A DNA stretch of 64,000 bases from Pseudomonas sp. R28(2017) (GCF_002112505.1 NZ_NEHW01000004.1:310001-374000); one strand, 5' to 3'. Shown: positions 53,601 to 63,115, counted from the stretch's first letter. The notes: generated by a model from the sequence alone, not told the origin. Program-made: numbers and translations.

Positions 53601-54954
53601 CGCGATCAAGGGCTGCATAGGGTGTGGCCTGGCGCAGGCAGTCGAACAGCGCCTGTTCCTGCCAGGCCTGGTTGCTGGCTTCGGCGACGATCTGCTGGGC
53701 CAGTACATCCAGGGGAGCATTGGCAATGTGCAGTTCGTCGAGTTCACCCAGGCGGATGCAGTCGAGCAAGGCCACGCATTCGATCAGGTCGTCCCGCGAG
53801 GTCGCGAACAGTCGCCCTTTGGGGATGCCATCGACCTGGTGCCCGGAGCGCCCCACCCGCTGCAGGAAGGCGGCGATCGAGCCGGGCGATTCGATCTGGC
53901 AGACCAGGTCGACATCGCCGATGTCGATGCCCAGCTCCAGCGACGCGGTGGCCACGAGCACCTGCAACTGGCCGTTTTTCAAGCGCTGCTCGGCGTCCAG
54001 GCGCAGCTCCTTGGCCAGGCTGCCATGGTGCGCGGCCACGGCCTCCTTGCCCAGGCGGTCGCTCAGGTGGCGGGTAATGCGTTCTGCCAGGCGCCGGGTG
54101 TTGACGAACACCAACGTGGTGCGATGTGCTCGGGCCAATTGCGCGAGACGATCGTAGACCAGGCCCCAGACGTCCGTGGCCATGACCGCGCCGAGCGGCA
54201 CCGGAGGCACTTCGATGGCGAGGTCGCGCTGACGCGCATGGCCGACATCGATAATCGCGCAGGGGCGCTGCTGGCCGACCAGGAACTGCGCCACGCGCTC
54301 GACCGGGCGCTGGGTGGCGGACAGGCCAATGCGTCGAAGTGGGCGCCCGCACAACGCCTGCAGGCGCTCCAGGGTCAGCGCCAGGTGGGCGCCGCGCTTG
54401 TTGCCGGCCAGGGCGTGTATCTCGTCGACGATGACCGTGTGCACGCTGGCCAGCCCTTCGCGGCCGGACGCCGAACCCATCAGCACGTACAGCGACTCGG
54501 GTGTGGTCACCAGCACATGGGGGGCCAGCTTGCGCATCGCCGCACGCTCCTTCTGCGGGGTATCGCCGGTGCGCACGGCGGTGGTGATGCGCGGTGCTTT
54601 CAGGCCCAGGTCTTCAAGGGCCTGGCTGATGCCTTCGAGCGGGGCCTGCAGGTTCAGACGGATGTCGTTGGACAGTGCCTTGAGCGGCGATACGTAGACG
54701 ACCTGGGTCTGCGCAGGCAGCTCGCCGTGATGCGCCAGGCCCTCGCGGAACAGTTCGTCGAGCACGGCCAGGAAGGCGCTCAGGGTCTTGCCCGAACCGG
54801 TCGGCGCGGCGAGCAGCAGCGACTGGCCGGCATGGATCAGCGGCCAGGCACGGGCCTGGGCATCGGTGACCGTGGCGAAGTGGCGGCGGAACCAGGTAGC
54901 GACGGCCGGGTGGAACAGCTCGAGCACCGGGTGCTGGTGGGCTGGCAGGTTCAT
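50674..54954 (-). CDS. lhr: ATP-dependent helicase Lhr
   Basis: 1426 residues, about the size of full-length Lhr. Superfamily 2 motifs: Walker A APTGSGKT (50-57), VVYVSPLKAL (motif Ia), VDEIHAL (DEIH 177-180), LSATQRP, and the C-terminal RecA fold with ATASLELGIDIG and QRVGRSGHQ. A winged helix and the Lhr-specific domains follow, with a long C-terminal region. It unwinds RNA:DNA hybrids and has been linked to DNA damage repair. Confidence 0.95.
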   Translation of the reverse strand: MNLPAHQHPVLELFHPAVATWFRRHFATVTDAQARAWPLIHAGQSLLLAAPTGSGKTLSAFLAVLDELFREGLAHHGELPAQTQVVYVSPLKALSNDIRLNLQAPLEGISQALEDLGLKAPRITTAVRTGDTPQKERAAMRKLAPHVLVTTPESLYVLMGSASGREGLASVHTVIVDEIHALAGNKRGAHLALTLERLQALCGRPLRRIGLSATQRPVERVAQFLVGQQRPCAIIDVGHARQRDLAIEVPPVPLGAVMATDVWGLVYDRLAQLARAHRTTLVFVNTRRLAERITRHLSDRLGKEAVAAHHGSLAKELRLDAEQRLKNGQLQVLVATASLELGIDIGDVDLVCQIESPGSIAAFLQRVGRSGHQVDGIPKGRLFATSRDDLIECVALLDCIRLGELDELHIANAPLDVLAQQIVAEASNQAWQEQALFDCLRQATPYAALDREHYQALLRMLADGYNGRQGVRSAYLHRDAVSGTLRGRRGSQLTALTSGGTIPETADYAVLLEPQALNIGSVNEDFAVESIAGDIFQLGNASYRILRVEPGRVRVEDAQGLPPTIPFWLGEAPGRSDELSVAVARLQARIDEQLGLNDGDLATVMQWLQTTFALSEDSASQLLDYLGRTREVLGALPSQQTLVMERFFDESGGTQLIIHSPYGSRINRAWGLALRKRFCRTFNFELQAAASEDAIVLSLSTSHSFDLDEVWRYLNSRSAEQILIQALLDAPLFGIRWRWNAGVAMALPRFVGGRKVAPQIQRMKSEDLIAAVFPDQIACLENIVGERQIPDHPLVEQTLDDCLHEAMDSEGWLALLRRMESGQVRLLCRDLPAPSPLASAILNARPYTFLDDAPLEERRTQAVLNRRWNEVHSGDDLGALDADAIAAVQAEAWPQPGNADEMHEALMSLGAISHDEVQANPSWDLLLRQLAKAGRALRLIDEKLWLARERLNLLRTLYPAARLEPSLDVLPGFDQAIDPDAALAELLRARLSGHGPLSVAQIAAPLGKPTVQVEQALARLEAEGYILRGHFSPGAGDVQWCERHLLARIHRYTVKRLRREIEPVSLQDFMRFLFDWQHLAPEERLRGPEAVAEVLGQLQGFPSAAGAWEAELLPARIKDYSPHWLDDACRSGQFAWSRLAATTASNTLSSTPLVLLPREHLGQWRSLAPEPAREALGGRAQRVLEALHAHGALFFDELTVDAHLLPSELETALQELVGAGLVGADSFAGLRSLITPAAKRTSRNSRRGHPPLSSSMAHAGRWALLRRGTGNVDENQRLEHIARALLRRYGVICWRLLERESDVLPPWRELLRCYHRLEARGEIRGGRFIAGLAGEQFALPEAVGLLRQVRRRALDGELVVVSASDPLNLIGSLLPGAKVPAVSGNRLLYRDGVPVAVRVAGRYSYLIEAPAQEQESWRQKLLRDTV

Positions 54955-55044
54955 GTTTTGGTTATGGTGGGTGAACGACGGCTTGGCAAGGGGCCGTTCG
55001 TCGTTGATCTTCTGTAGACTGTCTGATTTTCAGCGAGCCTACCC

Positions 55045-55458
55045 ATGCCCAACATCATCCGCATCGCCGCTGCCCTGCTGATCGACCCGCAAGGCCGGAC
55101 CCTGCTGGTGCGCAAGCGCGGCACCCAGGCGTTCATGCAACCGGGCGGCAAGATCGATGCCGGCGAGTCACCCGTTCAGGCGCTGGTGCGTGAACTGCAC
55201 GAAGAGCTGGGGTTGCACATCGACCCTGAGCAGGCTGTGCACCTGGGCCAGTTCAGCGCGCCGGCCGCCAACGAGCCAGGCTTCGAGGTGCAGGCCGAGC
55301 TGTTCCGCGTCGACAGCGCCGAGGCCGTGGCCCCGGCAGCGGAAATCGAAGAAGTGCTGTGGCTGGCCGCCGATCAGGCGGCAACGCTGGAGCTGGCGCC
55401 GCTGACCCGCGACCTGATCCTGCCGTTGTACCGCCAGGCCGTCAGCGTACCGCACTGA
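55045..55458 (+). CDS. NUDIX hydrolase
   Basis: 137 residues with a complete Nudix box at 34-56 (starting GGKIDAGESP and ending RELHEELGL), which binds the metal and cleaves nucleoside diphosphate-linked substrates. The C-terminal half (AAEIEEVLWLAADQA) fits the MutT-like group. The substrate is unknown. It is divergent from lhr, and its 3' end overlaps metR antisense by 17 bp. Confidence 0.92.
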   Translation: MPNIIRIAAALLIDPQGRTLLVRKRGTQAFMQPGGKIDAGESPVQALVRELHEELGLHIDPEQAVHLGQFSAPAANEPGFEVQAELFRVDSAEAVAPAAEIEEVLWLAADQAATLELAPLTRDLILPLYRQAVSVPH

Positions 55459-56359
55459 CCCCATCGAGGGTGGCGAACGAGGTGTCCTTGGCGGTCAACA
55501 GGAAGTCGCGCATGTAAGGCGCATCGAGCATATCGGTGCGTACTGCCGCATACAGCGTGGCGAACAGGCCTTTCTCGCCCAGGCGCTTGCCCTTCACATA
55601 GCCCCGCGAGCTGTACTCGTGCAGCGCCCAGTGCGGCATGCCGCACACGCCACGGCCGCTGGCCACCAGCTGCATCATCATCACCGTCAGCTCGGACGTG
55701 CGCACGGCGGCCGGCTCGATGTCGGCCGGCTCCAGGAAGCGGGTGAAGATATCCAGGCGGTCGCGCTCCACCGGGTAGGTGATCAGGGTCTGGTCGAGCA
55801 GGTCCTGGGGCACGATGTACGGCTTGCTGGCCAGCGGGTGCTGGTTGGCCACGGCGAGCATGGCTTCGTAGGTGAACAGCGGCACGTAGGTGATGCCGGC
55901 CAGGTCCAGCGGGTCGGAGGTCACCACCAGATCGAGGTCGCCGCGGGCCAGTGCCGGCAACGGGGCGAAGGCGAAGCCCGAGGCCAGGTCCAGCTCCACT
56001 TCCGGCCAGGCATCGCGGAACTGGTCGATGGTTGGCATCAGCCACTGGAAGCAGCTGTGGCACTCGATGGCCATGTGCAGACGCCCGGCAGTGCCGCCTG
56101 CCAGGCGGGCGATGTCGCGCTCGGCGCCGCGCAACAGCGGCAGGGTGGCATCGGCCAGTTGCAGCAGGCGCAGGCCGGCGCTGGTGAAGCGGATCGGCTT
56201 GGTCTTGCGCACGAACAGCGGCAGCCCCAGGCGCTCCTCCAGCTCCTTGAACTGGTGCGACAGCGCCGACTGGGTCAGGTGCAGGCGTTCGGCGGCCTCT
56301 ACCAGGCTGTCGGCCTCGCGCAGGGCATGAAGGGTTTTCAGGTGGCGGATCTCCAGCAC
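55442..56359 (-). CDS. metR: LysR-family regulator MetR
   Basis: 305 residues from a GTG start at 56357-56359. The N-terminal HTH is IRHLKTLHALREADSLVEAAERLHLTQSALSHQFKELEERLG, and the MetR-type effector domain contains RLHMAIECHSCFQWLMPT. MetR activates methionine biosynthesis genes with homocysteine as co-effector. The likely targets are not adjacent here. Confidence 0.92.
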   Translation of the reverse strand: MLEIRHLKTLHALREADSLVEAAERLHLTQSALSHQFKELEERLGLPLFVRKTKPIRFTSAGLRLLQLADATLPLLRGAERDIARLAGGTAGRLHMAIECHSCFQWLMPTIDQFRDAWPEVELDLASGFAFAPLPALARGDLDLVVTSDPLDLAGITYVPLFTYEAMLAVANQHPLASKPYIVPQDLLDQTLITYPVERDRLDIFTRFLEPADIEPAAVRTSELTVMMMQLVASGRGVCGMPHWALHEYSSRGYVKGKRLGEKGLFATLYAAVRTDMLDAPYMRDFLLTAKDTSFATLDGVSAVR

Positions 56360-56392
56360 GGCTGACTCCGAGAAAATTTTTAAAGTAAACGG

Positions 56393-56415
56393 GAAATGAG
56401 TTGAGTTTCGCTCAT
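56393..56415. promoter_or_regulatory. Candidate MetR autoregulatory site
   Basis: ATGAG (56396-56400) and CTCAT (56411-56415) are inverted around a 10-bp centre, overlapping a second dyad GAAA (56393) / TTTC (56406). It lies about 35 bp before metR, where LysR-type regulators bind their own promoter. It is a pattern match only. Confidence 0.35.
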
Positions 56416-56556
56416 GTTGCCCCGGCCTGTCGACTGGACGCTGCGTCGCACCGCTCGGCAGGGTTCATCAAACTGTCACCGAACTGTGGCAGCGCGCCCG
56501 AACTAAATTCATCAGACTCGCGCTCTACTGGGGATCTGCATTCTGGTGTTTCTTTC

Positions 56557-57552
56557 ATGCGGGCTTTTCTGCTGTTTTTCTTTCTCGTGTTCAGTGCTTC
56601 GGCAAGCTTTGCCGACACGCGCTGTGACGCCCATGTGCCGGTGCAACGTGCCGAAATCGGCGAACTGAGCCTGGTCTACCAGAGCGTCGGCGCGCCCCGC
56701 GATCCGGCCTTGCTGCTGGTGATGGGCCTGGGCGGGCAGCTCATCCATTGGCCGGACGATGTCGTCGAGGCGTTGTGCCGCCAGGGCTTCCGGGTCATTC
56801 GCTACGACAACCGCGATGTCGGCCTGTCGCGCTGGAACCAGCTGCCACCCTCGGCCAACCTCACGGTCGAACTGTTGCGCTACAAGCTGGGCCTGCCGGT
56901 CGCCGCGCCTTATACCTTGACCGACATGGCGAACGATGGCCTGCAGCTGATGGATGTGCTGGGCATTCGCCAGTTCCATGTGCTGGGCGTGAGCATGGGC
57001 GGGATGATCGCCCAGCACCTGGCAGCCATGGCGCCTGAGCGGGTGCGTAGCCTGACCCTGGTGATGTCCAGTTCGGGGGCGGCAGGGCTGCCCGCGCCGG
57101 ATCCGGCCCTGGTGCAGCTGCTGGCGCGGCGCAGTGCACCGAGTCGAGAAGTGGCCATCGAGCAGCAGGCGGACTTGTTGGCAGCCTTGGGCAGCCCACA
57201 AGTACATGATGATCGGGCTGTGCTGCTGCAGCAGGCGGCGGTGGCCTATGACCGGGCATTCAACCCCGAGGGTGCGAAGCGTCAGATCATGGCGATCCTG
57301 GCCGAGCCGAGCCGGGTGCAGTTGCTGAATGGGTTGCGGGTACCGACGCTGGTGGTGCATGGCACGGCCGATCCGCTGTTGCCGGTGATGCACGGGGTGC
57401 ACCTGGCGGCGCATATCCAGGGCAGTCAGTTGCGGTTGATTCCGGGGTTGGCACATCGCTTCCAGGAGCCGTTCAAGGCACCATTGCTGGCGGCGGTGCT
57501 GCCTTATCTGCAGTCACATCGGCAGGATGTCACCCATATTGCCGGGCTTTGA
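56557..57552 (+). CDS. Exported alpha/beta hydrolase
   Basis: 331 residues from the ATG at 56557, chosen because it begins a clear signal peptide (MRAFLLFFFLVFSASASFA, cleavage near residue 19). The nucleophile elbow is GVSMGG with Ser146; the oxyanion segment VMGLGGQLIHW, YDNRDVGLS and a C-terminal HGTADPLLP and GLAHRF supply the other fold elements and the acid and His. Substrate unknown. It is divergent from metR; the frame upstream to 56401 is unlikely to be coding. Confidence 0.88.
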   Translation: MRAFLLFFFLVFSASASFADTRCDAHVPVQRAEIGELSLVYQSVGAPRDPALLLVMGLGGQLIHWPDDVVEALCRQGFRVIRYDNRDVGLSRWNQLPPSANLTVELLRYKLGLPVAAPYTLTDMANDGLQLMDVLGIRQFHVLGVSMGGMIAQHLAAMAPERVRSLTLVMSSSGAAGLPAPDPALVQLLARRSAPSREVAIEQQADLLAALGSPQVHDDRAVLLQQAAVAYDRAFNPEGAKRQIMAILAEPSRVQLLNGLRVPTLVVHGTADPLLPVMHGVHLAAHIQGSQLRLIPGLAHRFQEPFKAPLLAAVLPYLQSHRQDVTHIAGL

Positions 57553-57665
57553 ATCGGCGTCGCCTGCTTCGCGGGCAAGCCCGCTCCCACAAGTTCAGCG
57601 CCGCTTTGAGCACAACGCTGTACCTGTGGGAGCGGGCTTGCCCGCGAAGCAGGCGACACCGATTG
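57553..57665. repeat. REP pair (inverted) between the hydrolase gene and aauR
   Basis: Two full REP units face each other (CGCCTGCTTCGCGGGCAAGC and its complement). The outer GTCGCC / GGCGAC ends also match. It lies between convergent genes and may help termination. Confidence 0.93.
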
Positions 57666-57666
57666 A

Positions 57667-58995
57667 TCAACCAAGCCCGTACTTCTTCACCTTGTCGAAC
57701 AGGGTTGTCTTGGCCATCCCCAGTTCCTGGCTGGCCTGGCTGAGGTTGCCGCCGGTGCGCTGCAAGGCATCGCTGAGCAGGTTGCGCTCGAACGCTTCCA
57801 CCGCCTCGGCAAACCCGACCCCCTGGCTGGCACCGCTGCTCGGCCCCTTCTTGAAAGCCGGCAATCCCAGGGCAAAACGCTCGGCCACATTGCGCAACTC
57901 GCGCACGTTGCCCGGCCAGTCGTGGGCCATCAGCCGCGACAAGGTCTGGCTGTCCAGCGTCGGCGCTTCACGGTCGAAACGCAGCGCCGACTGCTGCAGG
58001 AAGTGCTCGAACAGTTGCAGGATGTCTTCCCGGCGCTCGCGCAGCGGTGGCAGCTCAAGGGTCACCACGTTCAGGCGGTAATACAGGTCGCTGCGGAACT
58101 GCCCGGTCTGGCCGAGCGCGTCGAGGTCGGATTTGGTAGCCGCGATCACCCGGCAATCCACCGCAATGCTCTGGTTCGAGCCCAGGCGCTCCAGGGTGCG
58201 TTCCTGCAGCACGCGCAGCAGCTTGATCTGCAGGTTGATCGGCATGCTTTCCACTTCGTCGAGGAACAGCGTGCCGCCGTTGGCGTGTTCGATCTTGCCG
58301 ATGCGGCGCTTGCCGGCGCCGGTGAAGGCGTTGGCTTCGTGGCCGAAGATTTCGCTTTCGAACAGGTTTTCTGGCAGGCCGCCGCAGTTCAGCGCCACGA
58401 ACGGTTGGCCCTGGCGCCGGCTGAAGTCGTGCAGGCAGCGGGCGACCAGCTCCTTGCCGGTGCCGGTTTCACCTTCGATCAGCACGTTGGCCGAGGTATC
58501 GGCGACGTTGGCGATCAGTTCGCGCAGGTGCTCCATGGCTGGCGAGCGGCCGATGATGCGGCCCTCCAGGCTGCTTTGTTCGGCCAGTTGCCGGCGCAGC
58601 GCCACCACTTCGCGGGACAGCCCGCGCTGCTCCAGCGCACGGCGCACCACGTCGACCAGGCGCTCGGGCGAAAAGGGCTTTTCCATGAAGTCGTAGGCGC
58701 CATTGCGCATGGCGCCGACCGCCATGTCGATATCGCCGTGGCCGGTGATCAGCACCACCGGCAAGCTGCGGTCGCGGGCCTTGAGGCGGTTGAGCAGCTC
58801 CAGGCCATCGATGCCGGGCAAGCGGATATCGCTGACGACGATCCCGGCAAAATCATCGCCGATGCGTTCCAGGGCCTGTTCGGCACTGCCGACCCCTTCG
58901 CAGGCGATATCCTCCAGGGCCAGCGCCTGCTGGCAGCCGAGCAGCACATGCGGGTCGTCTTCGACGATCAGGACGGTAAGTGGCGCTGGGTTCAT
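57667..58995 (-). CDS. aauR: Sigma-54-dependent response regulator AauR
   Basis: 442 residues: receiver with phospho-acceptor D56 (VVSDIRLPG), AAA+ domain with Walker A GETGTGKE (175-182), Walker B GGTLFLDEVE (240-249) and a C-terminal Fis-type HTH (LSQASQELGMAKTTLFDKVKK). The sigma-54 contact loop reads NAFTGA (222-227) in place of GAFTGA. It overlaps aauS by 4 bp and, with AauS, activates acidic amino acid uptake in P. putida. Confidence 0.93.
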   Translation of the reverse strand: MNPAPLTVLIVEDDPHVLLGCQQALALEDIACEGVGSAEQALERIGDDFAGIVVSDIRLPGIDGLELLNRLKARDRSLPVVLITGHGDIDMAVGAMRNGAYDFMEKPFSPERLVDVVRRALEQRGLSREVVALRRQLAEQSSLEGRIIGRSPAMEHLRELIANVADTSANVLIEGETGTGKELVARCLHDFSRRQGQPFVALNCGGLPENLFESEIFGHEANAFTGAGKRRIGKIEHANGGTLFLDEVESMPINLQIKLLRVLQERTLERLGSNQSIAVDCRVIAATKSDLDALGQTGQFRSDLYYRLNVVTLELPPLRERREDILQLFEHFLQQSALRFDREAPTLDSQTLSRLMAHDWPGNVRELRNVAERFALGLPAFKKGPSSGASQGVGFAEAVEAFERNLLSDALQRTGGNLSQASQELGMAKTTLFDKVKKYGLG

Positions 58996-60896
58996 GGTTG
59001 CTCTGCCGATTCGCTGGGGGGCGTGACCAAGGGGAGGGCGAGGACGAAGGCCGTGCCGCCCGTGGCGGGGTGCTCGACGTTCAGGCTGCCCTTGGCGGCG
59101 GCGGCAAGGCTCGCCGACAGGGTCAGCCCCAGGCCCAGGCCATGTTCGCCCGGCTTGGTGGTGAAGAAGGGTTCGAACAGGTGCTTGCGTGCCTCGGCAT
59201 CGATGCCGTGGCCATTGTCGCGCACCTGCAGGCGGTACTTGTCGCCTTGCTGTTCACCTTCGAGCCAGAGTTCCGGCAGGGGCACGCAGGCCATGGCGTC
59301 GAGGGCGTTGCCGATCAGGTTGACCAGGATCTGCTCGAGGCGGGTCTGGTCGATCGCCAGTTGCTGGTCGTCGAACTGGCGGTGCAATTGCAGGTGGCAG
59401 CCGCTGATGCGTTCGCTCAACACCTGCAGCGTGGCGTCAACCGCTTTGGCCAGCGAAGCCTGGCCGCTGTCGTCGCCGCGGCGGGCAAACGAACGCAGGC
59501 TGGCGGTGATGCGGCCCATGCGGTCGATCAGGTCGTTCATGGTGCGCAGGTTGGTGCTGGCGGTTTCAAGCGCGCCACGTTCGAGGAAACGCACGGTATT
59601 GCCGGACAGTGTGCGCAGCGCCGCCAGCGGCTGGTTGAGCTCGTGGGCGATGCTGGTGGACATCTGCCCGATCGCCGCCAGCTTGCCGGCCTGGACCAGC
59701 TCGTCCTGGGCCTGGCGCAAGGTCTGCTCGGCGTGGCGGCGTTCGCGGATCTGGCCCTTGAGCCGTTCGTTGCTGGCGCGCAAGTCGGCGGTGCGGTCGG
59801 CGATGCGCCGCTCCAGCTGGCTGTTGGCTTCTTCCAGCGCTTCACGGGCGGCCAGGCGGGTGGCAATCACCTTGCGTCGTTCGTTCCAGGCAATGCCGAG
59901 GATCGTCAGCAAGGCGAAGGCCACGGCGACCAGGATGCCCTGCACCATGGATTCGCGGCGCAGGTCCTGCAGCGGGGTGAGCAGGGTGAAGTGCCAGGGG
60001 GTATCGACCAGGCGCCGGGTCTGTGCCAGGTAGGCCACCTCATGGGGCTTGCCCTGGCCGGTTTCACTGTTGGCCGGGAAGGTCAGTTTCTCCACGCCAT
60101 CGGCCAGGGTCTCGCGGGCCAGCGGCTGCAATTCGTTCAGTGGCCACCAGTAGTATTGCAGGCTGCGCGCCAGGCGCTCCTTGATCTGCGGGGTCAGCGG
60201 GCGCACCGATTTCAGGCGCCGGGCCGGGTCGCTGGAAAGGATGATGATGCCATTCTCATCGCTGACGAAGGCTTCCAGGCGGGCGCGTTGCCAGCGCTCC
60301 TCGAGGGTGTCCAGGCGTACCTTGATCACTGCGACGCCGATGACCTTGCCGTGTTCTTCCAGGCCATGGGCCAGGTAGTAGCCGGCCTCGCCGGTCGTGC
60401 TGCCGATACCATAGAAGCGACCTGGCTCGCCGCGCACGGCCGTCTGGAAATAGGCACGGAACGACAGGTCTTCGCCAAGGAACGAGTCGGCATCGCGCCA
60501 GTTGCTGGTGGCCTGCACACGGCCATTGGTATCGAGGACGAAAATTGCGCGGCTGCGGCTACGGCGGTTCAGCCCTTCGAGGTATTCATTGACGGTCTGC
60601 CGGTTGGCACCGTCGGGGTCGGTGAGCAGCTGCGAGACACTGTCTTCGAGTTCGAGCAGGCTCGGCAGGTAGGTGTACTTGCTGATTTCGCTCTCGACCG
60701 TGCGCGCATGCAGCTCCAGCGCGCGCTCGCCACTTTCGCTGAGTGTGCGGATGCCGTTGCTCTCGCTGACCAGATAGCCGGCAAGCCCTAGGCCGATCAT
60801 CAGCAGGATGATCAGGGGCGGCAGCAGCAATTGACGGATCAGGCGGGATTTCACGGCAGGCTTGGCAGGGAGAAGAAGCGAGGGATCGCATTTCAT
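58992..60896 (-). CDS. aauS: Sensor histidine kinase AauS
   Basis: 634 residues from the ATG at 60894-60896; a GTG one codon earlier is also possible. Membrane helices near the N-terminus (about 23-45) and at about 316-337 bracket a periplasmic Cache-type sensor domain. The H-box is SIAHELNQPLAALRTLSGN and the ATPase domain ends GLGLGLTLSASLA. It is the DctB-like type of kinase that pairs with sigma-54 regulators and senses glutamate or aspartate in P. putida. Confidence 0.92.
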   Translation of the reverse strand: MKCDPSLLLPAKPAVKSRLIRQLLLPPLIILLMIGLGLAGYLVSESNGIRTLSESGERALELHARTVESEISKYTYLPSLLELEDSVSQLLTDPDGANRQTVNEYLEGLNRRSRSRAIFVLDTNGRVQATSNWRDADSFLGEDLSFRAYFQTAVRGEPGRFYGIGSTTGEAGYYLAHGLEEHGKVIGVAVIKVRLDTLEERWQRARLEAFVSDENGIIILSSDPARRLKSVRPLTPQIKERLARSLQYYWWPLNELQPLARETLADGVEKLTFPANSETGQGKPHEVAYLAQTRRLVDTPWHFTLLTPLQDLRRESMVQGILVAVAFALLTILGIAWNERRKVIATRLAAREALEEANSQLERRIADRTADLRASNERLKGQIRERRHAEQTLRQAQDELVQAGKLAAIGQMSTSIAHELNQPLAALRTLSGNTVRFLERGALETASTNLRTMNDLIDRMGRITASLRSFARRGDDSGQASLAKAVDATLQVLSERISGCHLQLHRQFDDQQLAIDQTRLEQILVNLIGNALDAMACVPLPELWLEGEQQGDKYRLQVRDNGHGIDAEARKHLFEPFFTTKPGEHGLGLGLTLSASLAAAAKGSLNVEHPATGGTAFVLALPLVTPPSESAEQP

Positions 60897-60965
60897 CACA
60901 GTGGCCTTGTCACGGCCAGCATCCGCTGCCGGGCGAGCCCGGGCAGCGGTGCCGTTGTTGCCGAA

Positions 60966-61700
60966 TCAGTGTTGCAGGATTTTGCTGAGGAAGTGCTGGG
61001 TGCGTTCGTGGCGGGCGCTCGGGTTGCCGAAGAAGTCTTCCTTCTGGCAGTCCTCGATGATGTTGCCCTTGTCCATGAAGATCACCCGGTTGGCCACTTT
61101 ACGGGCGAAGCCCATTTCGTGGGTCACGCACATCATGGTCATGCCTTCGTGGGCCAACTCGACCATCACGTCCAGTACTTCGTTGACCATTTCAGGGTCC
61201 AGCGCCGAGGTCGGTTCGTCGAACAGCATGACGATCGGGTCCATCGACAGCGCGCGGGCAATCGCCACACGCTGCTGCTGGCCGCCGGACAGCTGGCCGG
61301 GGTGCTTCTTGGCGTGGGCGCCAAGGCCGACACGGTCGAGCAGGGCCAGGCCCTTCTTGGTCGCTTCCGCCTCGCTGCGGCCGAGCACCTTGCGCTGGGC
61401 GATGGTCAGGTTCTCGGTGATGCTCAGGTGCGGGAACAGTTCGAAGTGCTGGAACACCATGCCCACCCGCGAACGCAGCTTGGGCAGGTTGGTCTTGGGG
61501 TCGGCGATCGAGGTGCCATCGACCACGATGTCGCCTTTCTGGAACGGTTCCAGGGCGTTGACGCACTTGATCAGGGTCGACTTGCCCGAGCCCGATGGGC
61601 CGCAGACCACAACCACTTCACCCTTCTTGACCTCGGTGCTGCAGTCGGTCAGCACCTGGAAGTCGCCGTACCACTTGTTGACGTTCTTGATGGAAATCAT
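60966..61700 (-). CDS. aatP: Acidic amino acid ABC transporter, ATP-binding protein AatP
   Basis: 244 residues from the ATG at 61698-61700 ([15 protein letters not shown]). The ATPase motifs are Walker [10 protein letters not shown], signature LSGGQQQR and Walker [14 protein letters not shown]. It powers glutamate/aspartate import through AatQM. It overlaps aatM by 4 bp and is followed by aauS 69 bp downstream. Confidence 0.96.
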   Translation of the reverse strand: MISIKNVNKWYGDFQVLTDCSTEVKKGEVVVVCGPSGSGKSTLIKCVNALEPFQKGDIVVDGTSIADPKTNLPKLRSRVGMVFQHFELFPHLSITENLTIAQRKVLGRSEAEATKKGLALLDRVGLGAHAKKHPGQLSGGQQQRVAIARALSMDPIVMLFDEPTSALDPEMVNEVLDVMVELAHEGMTMMCVTHEMGFARKVANRVIFMDKGNIIEDCQKEDFFGNPSARHERTQHFLSKILQH

Positions 61701-62368
61701 ACGGTGATCCTTTTTTGCAGGCGCTTGACCAGCCACGAAGCGGAGAAGCTGATGACGAAGTACACGACCCCGGCGAAGATCAGGAACTCATGGGAGCGTC
61801 CGATGATGTCGCCGTTGGAGCGTGCCGAGTTGAGGAAGTCCACCAGGCCCACGGTGTACACCAGCGAGGTGTCCTGGAACAGGATGATGCTCTGCTGCAG
61901 CAGCAGCGGGGTCATCTTGCGGAAGGCCTGGGGCAGGATGATCAGGCGCATGGTCTGGCCGTAAGTCATGCCCAGGGCCTGGGCGGCGCCCATCTGGCCC
62001 TTGGAGATCGACTGCACGCCGGCACGGACGATTTCGCAGAAGTACGCGGCCTCGAACATCATGAACGCCACCACGCACGAGGTGAAGGCACCCACCGGGG
62101 TGTCCTCGCCAGTGATCCAGCGCAGCACGAAGGGCACGGCCAGGTAGAACCAGGTGATCACCAGCAGCAGCGGGATCGAGCGGAAGTAGTTGACGTAGGC
62201 ACCGGCCACGCGCGACAGCAGCTTGCTCGACGACAGGCGCATCAAGGCCAGGATGGTGCCCAGCACGATGCCGCCGACCACGCCCATGACCATCAGTTGC
62301 AGGGTCATGAGCATGCCTTCCCAGAGGGCAGGCAGGGCCGGGATGATTTCGCTGAAATCCATGTCCAT
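61697..62368 (-). CDS. aatM: Acidic amino acid ABC transporter permease AatM
   Basis: 223 residues with five membrane helices and the EAA-type loop ([29 protein letters not shown]). It is one of two membrane subunits of a polar amino acid transporter, very close to aatQ (start immediately after its stop). Confidence 0.95.
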   Translation of the reverse strand: MDMDFSEIIPALPALWEGMLMTLQLMVMGVVGGIVLGTILALMRLSSSKLLSRVAGAYVNYFRSIPLLLVITWFYLAVPFVLRWITGEDTPVGAFTSCVVAFMMFEAAYFCEIVRAGVQSISKGQMGAAQALGMTYGQTMRLIILPQAFRKMTPLLLQQSIILFQDTSLVYTVGLVDFLNSARSNGDIIGRSHEFLIFAGVVYFVISFSASWLVKRLQKRITV

Positions 62369-63115
62369 TTACTTGCCCCCCACGGAGATCAGGCCAGGCA
62401 CGGCGACTTTCTTCTCGACCATGCGCATCAGCAGCATCAGGCCCATGTTCAGGGTGAAGTAGATCAGCGTGGCCAGGGTGAAGGCCTCGAACAGGTTGGC
62501 CGAGAATTCGGCGGTCTGCTTGGTCTGGGCCAGCAGTTCCATCAGGCCGATCAGCGAGGCCACCGAGGAGTTCTTGAACACGTTCAGGAATTCCGAGGTG
62601 AGCGGCGGAATGATGATCCGGTAGGCCTGCGGCAGCAGCACGTTGTTGTAGATCTGCGGCAGGCTGAAGCCCATGGCGCGGGCGGCGGCTTCCTGGCCGC
62701 GGGGCAGCGCCTGGATACCGGTGCGTACCTGCTCGCAGACGCGGGCGGCGGTGAACAGGCCCAGGCAGATGACCACGCTGATCAGCGCCGAAGTGGTCGG
62801 GTTGAGGTCCTGCTTGAACCATTCCTGCAGGCCTTCGGGCAGCAGGTCCGGCACCAGGAAGTACCAGATGAACAGTTGCACCAGCAGCGGCACGTTGCGG
62901 AACAGTTCCACATAGGCGGTGGCGATGCCCGATACCAGACGGTTCGGCACGGTCCGCATGACGCCGAGGACCGACCCCAGCAGCAATGCGATGATCCAGG
63001 CGGTGATGGCGATGGCGATGGTCCAGCCCAGACCGGTGATGTACCAGTCCAGATAGGTCTCGCTGCCCACGCCGGTGGACTTGAAGAACACGCCCCAGTC
63101 CCAGTTGTAATTCAT
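62369..63115 (-). CDS. aatQ: Acidic amino acid ABC transporter permease AatQ
   Basis: 248 residues with a MNYNWDWGVF N-terminus typical of GltJ/AatQ, five membrane helices and an EAA loop (EAAARAMGFSLPQIYNNVLLPQAYRI). It forms the channel with AatM. A hairpin in the 146-bp gap upstream separates it from aatJ. Confidence 0.95.
   Translation of the reverse strand: MNYNWDWGVFFKSTGVGSETYLDWYITGLGWTIAIAITAWIIALLLGSVLGVMRTVPNRLVSGIATAYVELFRNVPLLVQLFIWYFLVPDLLPEGLQEWFKQDLNPTTSALISVVICLGLFTAARVCEQVRTGIQALPRGQEAAARAMGFSLPQIYNNVLLPQAYRIIIPPLTSEFLNVFKNSSVASLIGLMELLAQTKQTAEFSANLFEAFTLATLIYFTLNMGLMLLMRMVEKKVAVPGLISVGGK

Noticed and set aside
50620..55017. 1465-codon open frame on the plus strand opposite lhr
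   Set aside because: It mirrors the lhr codon pattern, has low-complexity Ala/Gln/Val/His composition and no fold signature.
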